Assembly: GCA_012965625.1 (NCBI GenBank)
Contig: DTSC01000270.1
Location: 1-9,498, forward strand
DNA from: Flavobacteriales bacterium
GTDB lineage: Bacteria > Bacteroidota > Bacteroidia > NORP154
Length of the DNA stretch: 9,498 bases
Direction: 5' to 3'
In this document: positions 1-5,325 of the stretch, piece by piece
Position numbering within the stretch: the stretch's first letter is position 1
How the letters are laid out: each line of letters opens with the position of its first letter
The notes under the pieces: model-generated
Database searches by the model: none
What the model was told of the DNA's origin: nothing
Seen by the model: the letters and a program-made list of their open reading frames with translations, nothing else
Position numbers and translations under genes: made by a program

Positions 1-306
1 ACCATAGGTGGTGTTTATTCCGATACTCTTACTTCCGTCAGCACCTGCGATAGTGTGATTACCACTACTCTTACTATATTTCCTGTGTTTAACACACCAC
101 AGGCTCTGGAGATTTGTCAGGGCGACAGCATTATGCTGGAGGGAGCCTACCAAACCATAGGTGGTGTTTATTCCGATACTCTTACTTCCGTCAGCACCTG
201 CGATAGTGTGATTACCACTACTCTTACTATATCTCCTGTATTTAACACACCACAGGCATTGGAGATTTGCCAGGGCGACAGCATTATGCTGGAGGGAGCG
301 TATCAA
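1..306 (+). repeat. Two near-identical 153-bp tandem coding repeats
   Basis: Bases 1-153 and 154-306 align without gaps. The first 79 bases (1-79 versus 154-232) are identical, and only a handful of substitutions, mostly synonymous, follow. The next unit, from 307, has the same 51-codon period but is clearly diverged. The unit therefore duplicated or was homogenised recently, and more copies may lie upstream of the window. Confidence 0.95.
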
Positions 307-1083
307 ACTACAGGTGGCATTTATTACGATACCCTTAGTGCAACAAGTACCTGCGACAGCGTGATTACCACTACCCTTTCTGTTGCTCCAGAAATCATTA
401 GTCCGCAGGATTTGGAAATATGTCAGGGTGATAGCATTGCAATTGGTAATATATATGTCCATTTGCCTGGAAATTATTATGATACGCTGCAAGCTGTTTC
501 TGGCTGTGACAGCATCATTGTAACCAACCTAACAATTGCAGCAAACTTGGTTCTTGACATAAGCAATGATGCTAGCATTGACATAGGTGAAAGCATAGAC
601 CTTGAAGTTTCAGGAGCCACATCGTATTTATGGAGTACCGGAGATACAAATAACCTCATAATAGTTAGCCCTCTTGAAACTACAACTTATTATGTAACGG
701 GTACAAGCAGTATTGGATGCGAAGCAACTGCCGAAGTACTTGTAGAAGTTGTTTATCCATTTAACATATACGTACCCAATATATTTTCCACTACCAGCTT
801 AAATCAAGATAATAAAAACCTCTATGTATTTGGCAATGGAGTTGAATCTATGAATTTTGTAATTTTTGATCGCTGGGGTGAAATAGTATTTAAATCAGAA
901 AATATCAAGGAGTCGAATCGTGCAGATGGCTTATGCTGCAAGTATGGTTATGGATGGAATGGTAGATATAAAAATAATGGTAAAGAATTAAACACTGGAG
1001 TATTTTCCTACAAGCTTAGTGGGAGATTTACCAATGGAGAAAAATTCTTTGAAAAGGGAAATATTACATTGATTAGAAAGTAA
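1..1083 (+). CDS. 3' part of a type B T9SS adhesin with 51-aa repeats (5' end outside window)
   Basis: The frame is open from base 1, so the gene begins upstream; 360 residues are visible. This is probably a secreted cell-surface adhesin. Visible order: a partial repeat, then three complete 51-residue units (first Cys at about residues 39, 90 and 141), each with IC-x-GDSI, a [VI]YxDTL or NYYDTL core and a closing CDS. An Ig/PKD-like domain follows at about 183-250 (SYLWSTGD, TTTYYVTG). A gliding-motility-associated C-terminal domain (CHU_C, type B T9SS signal) occupies about 254-360, with YVPNIFS, FDRWGE, GWNG and a final ITLIRK. A DGLCCKYG insert sits at 925-948. The C-terminal domain uses more AAA and AAT codons than the matching region of the gene at 5326. 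Assignment to the T9SS adhesin class is secure; the head domain and ligand are unknown. Confidence 0.93.
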   Translation, partial: TIGGVYSDTLTSVSTCDSVITTTLTIFPVFNTPQALEICQGDSIMLEGAYQTIGGVYSDTLTSVSTCDSVITTTLTISPVFNTPQALEICQGDSIMLEGAYQTTGGIYYDTLSATSTCDSVITTTLSVAPEIISPQDLEICQGDSIAIGNIYVHLPGNYYDTLQAVSGCDSIIVTNLTIAANLVLDISNDASIDIGESIDLEVSGATSYLWSTGDTNNLIIVSPLETTTYYVTGTSSIGCEATAEVLVEVVYPFNIYVPNIFSTTSLNQDNKNLYVFGNGVESMNFVIFDRWGEIVFKSENIKESNRADGLCCKYGYGWNGRYKNNGKELNTGVFSYKLSGRFTNGEKFFEKGNITLIRK

Positions 1084-1406
1084 GTAATTATTGATCCCCG
1101 TTCTCCTTTAATATCCGTTATGATTTATTTAAGCTCATTTAGAAAATAGAACCTCTATAAATTACAGGAATCTAAAGCCCTCCCAAGACCAAATACGTTC
1201 TTTTGAAACGTACATAATATGATTTTTTGTTATTGATATCAGCTTATACTTCTAGTAATTTTGAACGAAATGTTAGATATCATAGGTGTAAAAAGCTACG
1301 TCAAGGCTGTTTGTACCAGAGCTGTTCTGATGAAAACAGACAATATACAATTAGTTGTTTATTAGCGTGCAAATTGAACTATAAATCTAAAAAGAGAAAT
1401 TAAAAA
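1084..1406 (+). other. 323-bp non-coding gap between two adhesin genes
   Basis: No convincing gene is present. It holds a weak hairpin (TACGTT at 1194-1199 with AACGTA at 1207-1212, 7-nt loop), followed 11 bases later by a run of six T at 1223-1228. It also holds a promoter candidate (1233-1263) and a 31-codon ORF (1270-1365). The final 30 bases before the next gene are A-rich, as is usual for Bacteroidota translation starts that lack a Shine-Dalgarno sequence. Confidence 0.6.
1233..1263 (+). promoter_or_regulatory. Candidate Bacteroidota sigma-70-type promoter
   Basis: TTG at 1233-1235 is followed after 20 bases by TAATTTTG at 1256-1263. This matches the TTG-N17-23-TAnnTTTG pattern known for the Bacteroidota housekeeping sigma factor. 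Transcription would begin a few bases downstream, giving a leader of roughly 135 nt before the gene at 1407. A match of this quality can occur by chance in AT-rich DNA, and there is no expression evidence. Confidence 0.42.
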
Positions 1407-3356
1407 ATGAAAATGAATACTAATTTAAGTTTCAAGTTTAAGGTATTTTTATTTGTATTGCTTGGCGCATTACTGAACTTAATCTTTGTTGTGAAACTTT
1501 TTGGCCAAAACTTAGTGCCTAATCCAAGCTTTGAAGATACTATCTATTGCCCGTCTAATAATAGCCAGATGGATGCGGTAATGAACTGGGACAGGCCTCC
1601 TGTAGTCAATATTAATAGTAGCACTTCTGATTATTATAATACCTGTAATTATATGCTCAGTGCTCCACATACAGGTGATGCCTATTGTGGTTTTATTACT
1701 TATCTGAACTTTTATCCTAACGCAAGGGAATACTTGCAAGTAAAGATGCTAAGCTCCTTAGATGCAGGTAAATGTTATAAAGCGGAAATGTGGCTAGCTC
1801 TCAGAAATGGATCAGGATACACAAACTCTGATGTAGGCATGTACTTTTCTCAAACTGCCCCACAAGTGCCCAATATCCTTGTGATTAATGCACAGCCACA
1901 GTTGTATTCCAGTCCATCAGAAATGAGCAATGATACTAGTTGGACAAAAATAGTGGGCACATTTGTGGCAAGTGGAGGTGAGGAATACCTTACCATTGGA
2001 GTTTTTGTGCCAGATCTTTCAATGACCATAAATAATTTAAGCACTGGTGGTATCGGAAGCTATTATTTTGTAGATGATGTAAGCCTGACAGCAGTGCCAG
2101 ACAGCTTTACGAATTTTGAGATTGGGCAAGATACAACGATTTGCTCAACTGAAAATATTACAATTAGCGTAGGGAGCTCGTACAATTCTTATCGATGGGT
2201 GGAGCTCAACAACCAAACAAACACGCTATCGACCGGCCCTTCGGTTGTAGTTTCCCCAACAGCTTCAACATCCTACATCCTTTTTGCAGAAGATGCAAGC
2301 AGCTGTCCACATGTTATTTCTGTAGATACCATTACGATATCTGTAGCCCTGCCTCCCCCAACATCAGTCCAAACTACAATCTGTGATGGGGAAAGCATCC
2401 TTTTGGGAGGTGATTTTCAGGACCAGGCAGGCACCTATTTTGATACCCTCCTTACATTGGGAAATTGCGATAGTGTAATAATCACCAACCTTTCTGTATT
2501 ACCCACAGCATCTGCAACCTATAATGTGTCGATCTGTGAGGGTGAAAGCCATTTTGCAGGCGGTGCATTGCAAACCAATACAGGAACCTATTATGATACC
2601 CTGATGGCATTAAACAACTGCGACAGCATCATCACAACCAATTTAATGGTAATACCAAAGCAAACTACCAACCTTAGTCAAACTATCTGCAGCAATGACA
2701 GCATTTTTGTCGGCGGTGATTTCCAGGACCAGGCCGGAACCTATTACGACACGCTTACTACAGATAATGGCTGCGATAGTATTATTATCACAGCTGTAAC
2801 AATAACAGCAGCTCCTACCTTATGGACTACCAGCGACACCTCTCTCCTATCCGGAGACAATATAGTCTTGCAAGCAAATGGAGCTTTATCGTATTTATGG
2901 AGTACGGGTGCTGGAGGAAATTCAATTACGGTAAGTCCAAGTCAAACAACCACCTATATTGTTACGGGAACAGATAGCTTTGGATGTACATCAACTGCAG
3001 AAATTATCATATCCATTATTGCACCTTACAACGTATTCGTGCCCAATATTTTTTCACAAAGCAGCCTGAATAATGACAATAGCAGATTGCATGTTTTTGG
3101 TGCAGGCGTAGCTTCTTTGGACTTCAAAATTTTCGATCGTTGGGGTGAGCTGGTTTACGAAACCGCAGACAATACTTCAACCATAAGAAATGACGGACTT
3201 TGCTGTCGCTATGGAGATGGCTGGGACGGCTCTTTATTAGGAGGAGAGACCCCACTTAACAATACCAGCTTTGCTTATATCATAAAGGGTAATTATACCA
3301 ATGGTGAGGCCTTTTTTGAATCTGGTAGCATTCTTATGATAAATAACAAACAATAA
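1407..3356 (+). CDS. Type B T9SS adhesin with NLVPNPSFE head, three 51-aa repeats and CHU_C domain
   Basis: This 649-aa protein is exported and probably presented on the cell surface. The signal peptide (about 1-34) ends LFG|QN. The head (about 35-230) opens NLVPNPSFED, a module that recurs at the front of Bacteroidota surface proteins and looks like a beta-sandwich; its ligand is not known to me. An Ig/PKD-like domain follows (about 234-317, with IGQDTTIC). Three repeats with exact C-x27-C spacing span about 320-470, a second Ig-like domain spans 471-537 (SYLWSTGAGG), and the type B sorting domain covers 541-649 (FVPNIFS, FDRWGE, DGLCCRYG, GWDG). The start at 1407 lies in an A-rich stretch; ATG at 1413 is an alternative. 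It is the first gene of the probable unit ending at 8186, and the gap to the LRR gene is 63 bp. Structural class is secure, function is inferred. Confidence 0.93.
   Translation: MKMNTNLSFKFKVFLFVLLGALLNLIFVVKLFGQNLVPNPSFEDTIYCPSNNSQMDAVMNWDRPPVVNINSSTSDYYNTCNYMLSAPHTGDAYCGFITYLNFYPNAREYLQVKMLSSLDAGKCYKAEMWLALRNGSGYTNSDVGMYFSQTAPQVPNILVINAQPQLYSSPSEMSNDTSWTKIVGTFVASGGEEYLTIGVFVPDLSMTINNLSTGGIGSYYFVDDVSLTAVPDSFTNFEIGQDTTICSTENITISVGSSYNSYRWVELNNQTNTLSTGPSVVVSPTASTSYILFAEDASSCPHVISVDTITISVALPPPTSVQTTICDGESILLGGDFQDQAGTYFDTLLTLGNCDSVIITNLSVLPTASATYNVSICEGESHFAGGALQTNTGTYYDTLMALNNCDSIITTNLMVIPKQTTNLSQTICSNDSIFVGGDFQDQAGTYYDTLTTDNGCDSIIITAVTITAAPTLWTTSDTSLLSGDNIVLQANGALSYLWSTGAGGNSITVSPSQTTTYIVTGTDSFGCTSTAEIIISIIAPYNVFVPNIFSQSSLNNDNSRLHVFGAGVASLDFKIFDRWGELVYETADNTSTIRNDGLCCRYGDGWDGSLLGGETPLNNTSFAYIIKGNYTNGEAFFESGSILMINNKQ
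2364..2816 (+). repeat. Array of three 51-aa C-x27-C repeats inside the adhesin gene
   Basis: Units start near 2364, 2511 and 2664. Each carries IC[DES], a GG or AGG turn, GTY[FY]DTL and [NG]CDS[IV]I, with 27 residues between its two Cys. Units 1 and 3 share GGDFQDQAGTY and are closer to each other (306 bp apart, two repeat periods) than either is to unit 2. This fits an A-B-A' history rather than simple stepwise duplication. Confidence 0.9.
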
Positions 3357-3357
3357 T

Positions 3358-3425
3358 TTAAAGAATAAAGACAAGAATTTCAGAAACTGAATATCAGATT
3401 TAATTATTAATTAAACATCATGAAA
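3358..3425 (+). repeat. 68-bp direct repeat, copy 1 (leader of the LRR gene)
   Basis: It aligns without gaps to 4186-4253 at an offset of 828 bp. By hand count 59 of 68 bases match, with differences at 3370, 3372, 3376, 3381, 3389, 3400, 3404, 3405 and 3410. It covers nearly all of the intergenic spacer plus the ATGAAA of the LRR gene. Similarity stops immediately upstream and after the second codon. No third copy was found in the window. Confidence 0.92.
3375..3395 (+). promoter_or_regulatory. Small inverted repeat in leader copy 1
   Basis: TTCAG-AAA-CTGAA (3379-3391) forms a perfect 5-bp stem with an AAA loop. Beyond a 2x2 mismatch the arms can pair again for two bases (GA at 3375-3376 with TC at 3394-3395). 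It ends 24 bases before the ATG. It could act as an RNA hairpin in the leader or as a DNA operator; the sequence does not say which. Confidence 0.45.
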
Positions 3426-4196
3426 TCAATAATCACAATTTTAACATCAGTTCTTTTGTGCCAGGCTATAAACGCACAAACAACACTGATCCCCGATGCT
3501 AACTTTGAGCAGGCCTTGATTGACCTGGGTTATGATATGGGAGCCCCTGATGGTTCGGTACCTACGGCAAATATCAGCTCTGTTACTTATTTACAAGTTG
3601 CTAATAAAAACATAAGTGACTTAACAGGAATTGAAGATTTTGCAGCTTTAAGGGTATTAAACTGTCAATCTAATCAACTGACGAATTTGGATGTAAGTCA
3701 GAACACTGAATTAATTATGCTTAATTGTACTTCTAATCAACTTAAATGTCTAAATATTAAAAACACCAAATACCATTTACAGGAGTTTACTCTCAATAAC
3801 AATCCTGATTTATCATGCATAGAAGTAGATGATGTGGTATTGGCAACAACAACTCTTTGGATATATATTGATTCCACTGCATCCTTCAGCACCAATTGCA
3901 ACAATACATGCTCATCAACTACCACAGGAATGGCAGAACACAAAATTGTTGGCAAAACTGCTGAACACGGCCTTTCTTTAGACCTATACCCCAACCCCGT
4001 TACCAGCTCTCTTGTGGTTGAAACAGAAGAACCTTTAAAAATAAACCTTTACAACATGCAGGGGCAGCTGATATTGGATCAAGAGATCACTGCCACCTAT
4101 ACCCTTGACACCTCTGGCCTTCCAAAAGGAATTTACTTGCTAAAAGCAACAGATGAGCAAGGCAGCGTGTATTCACAAAAATTTATTAAAGAATAA
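3420..4196 (+). CDS. Secreted internalin-like LRR protein with type A T9SS sorting domain
   Basis: This 258-aa protein is probably an exported surface or secreted protein that mediates protein or ligand contact. The signal peptide (1-19) ends INA|QT. Residues 22-55 match the cap of Flavobacteria-type LRR proteins (IPDANFEQALIDLGYD, then TANIS). Two to three short LRRs follow at about 56-130 (LTGIEDFAAL, LNCQSNQLTNLDVSQN, LNCTSNQLKCL), then a Cys-containing cap ending near 163. The type A Por-secretion domain spans about 185-258 (LYPNP, INLYNMQGQL, GLPKGIYLLKA, final QKFIKE). It is the only type A substrate in a cluster of type B proteins, and it is short for its class, with few LRRs. The gene is bracketed by the 68-bp direct repeats, so it could be a mobile or exchangeable cassette. 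Domain calls are secure; the partner is unknown. Confidence 0.93.
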   Translation: MKSIITILTSVLLCQAINAQTTLIPDANFEQALIDLGYDMGAPDGSVPTANISSVTYLQVANKNISDLTGIEDFAALRVLNCQSNQLTNLDVSQNTELIMLNCTSNQLKCLNIKNTKYHLQEFTLNNNPDLSCIEVDDVVLATTTLWIYIDSTASFSTNCNNTCSSTTTGMAEHKIVGKTAEHGLSLDLYPNPVTSSLVVETEEPLKINLYNMQGQLILDQEITATYTLDTSGLPKGIYLLKATDEQGSVYSQKFIKE

Positions 4197-4253
4197 AAAA
4201 AAGGATTTTAGAAACTAAATATCAGATATAACCATTATTTAAACATCATGAAA
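4186..4253 (+). repeat. 68-bp direct repeat, copy 2 (leader of the PorP/SprF gene)
   Basis: This is the second copy of 3358-3425. It begins inside the last codons of the LRR gene (Lys-Glu-stop) and ends at the ATGAAA of the PorP/SprF gene. The same AAA-GAA-TAA triplets occur in copy 1, there lying just after the stop codon of the upstream adhesin. Recombination between the copies would remove exactly 828 bp, delete the LRR gene and leave one intact leader in front of the PorP/SprF start. Confidence 0.92.
4203..4223 (+). promoter_or_regulatory. Small inverted repeat in leader copy 2, with paired substitutions
   Basis: TTTAG-AAA-CTAAA (4207-4219) is the counterpart of TTCAG-AAA-CTGAA in copy 1. 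The C-to-T change in the left arm is matched by a G-to-A change in the right arm, so pairing is kept. The outer A-U pair of copy 1 becomes a G-U pair here. Three of the nine differences between copies fall in the stem and none breaks it. Confidence 0.5.
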
Positions 4254-5312
4254 ACCAACATACTAAATACTAAAAAATGGCTCGTGCTGGCTCTTATTAC
4301 AGCAGGTATTTATCAAGATGCTCAATCCCAGGACCTGCACTTTTCGCAGTATTATAACACACCGCTGATTGTAAATCCTGCCCTTACAGGTTTATTTAAT
4401 GGAAAGGTAAGAGGTATCGCTAATTACCGCGACCAATGGAGTAATGTAGCACCCTTTAAAACATACGGCCTCTCTGTGGATGCTGGCCTTATGAAGAAGA
4501 AAATGAACGATGCCTTTTTGGGGGCTGGCTTAAGTGTATATCAGGATGAAGCAGGAGATAGCAGGCTAAGCACTACCCAGGTAAATTTATCACTATCCAG
4601 CATAATAACCATTAATGATAATAATGCCATAGCTGCAGGAATCCAAGCTGGTCTTGTACAGAAAAATATCAAAAATGGCGATTTGCAATGGGGGACGCAA
4701 TATGATAAGGGCAGCCATGCACCTAGCCTACCCTCTGGTGAACCTTCCACCTATGAAAATTCTATGTTTGGAGATTTCTCTCTTGGCCTGGCATGGAACT
4801 ATGGAAAAAGTGAATCCAATATCGCTAAGAATAATCATTTTGGGGCCTCTGCAGGATTTGCCATTTATCACCTGAATGCACCCATGCAGGCATTTGATAC
4901 AGAAAGGCTCCACAGGAATTTTGTAACCCATGCCAGATTAAACATTGGAATAAAGGGCACTCCCCTGGCCATTAATCCCTCATTACTCTATATGCAGCAA
5001 GGCCCCCTTAAAGAAATTAATGCAGGTGGACTCATCAGGTATATGATTGTTGAGGAGGCAAAATACACAAAGTTCCTAAAAGAAACGGCAATATACTTAG
5101 GTGCTTTTTACAGGGTTGGAGATGCCATAGTACCTGCATTTATGTTTGAATATGCAAATTATTCAATAGGTGTGAGCTATGACATAAACACCTCCAATTT
5201 AACAGATGCAACTGATGGCAAGGGTGGTGTGGAATTATCATTTCGCTATATAACGCCTAATCCATACAAATCTGGCAGAGGTTCTAAATATATACACAGA
5301 TCACTATTATAA
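4248..5312 (+). CDS. PorP/SprF-family type IX secretion system membrane protein
   Basis: This 354-aa predicted outer-membrane beta-barrel belongs to the PorP/SprF family. In Flavobacterium johnsoniae SprF is needed for secretion of the adhesin SprB, and SprF-like proteins serve other type B substrates. The signal peptide (about 1-27) ends AQS|QD. The family signature follows at once: DLHFSQYYNTPLIVNPALTG and then NYRDQWSNV, with TYGLSVDAG shortly after. Length and the C-terminal strands (GGVELSFRYI) are typical, and no truncation is seen. Its start sits at the end of a duplicated leader, and only 13 bp separate it from the type B adhesin downstream, so the two are almost certainly co-transcribed. 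By family knowledge and context it is probably the dedicated secretion or anchoring partner of that adhesin and perhaps of the one at 1407. The exact substrate is inferred. Confidence 0.95.
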   Translation: MKTNILNTKKWLVLALITAGIYQDAQSQDLHFSQYYNTPLIVNPALTGLFNGKVRGIANYRDQWSNVAPFKTYGLSVDAGLMKKKMNDAFLGAGLSVYQDEAGDSRLSTTQVNLSLSSIITINDNNAIAAGIQAGLVQKNIKNGDLQWGTQYDKGSHAPSLPSGEPSTYENSMFGDFSLGLAWNYGKSESNIAKNNHFGASAGFAIYHLNAPMQAFDTERLHRNFVTHARLNIGIKGTPLAINPSLLYMQQGPLKEINAGGLIRYMIVEEAKYTKFLKETAIYLGAFYRVGDAIVPAFMFEYANYSIGVSYDINTSNLTDATDGKGGVELSFRYITPNPYKSGRGSKYIHRSLL

Positions 5313-5325
5313 TTGAATTGAGAAT

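Noticed and set aside
1..460. Regularly spaced repeats as a possible CRISPR array
   Set aside because: The 153-bp units are contiguous, in frame and encode protein repeats; there are no short repeats with unique spacers.
1194..1228. Hairpin TACGTT/AACGTA followed by a T run, as a terminator for the first adhesin
   Set aside because: The stem is only 6 bp and AT-rich, and the T run starts 11 bases after it. It is much weaker than the terminator at 8161, so it is noted only in the intergenic entry.
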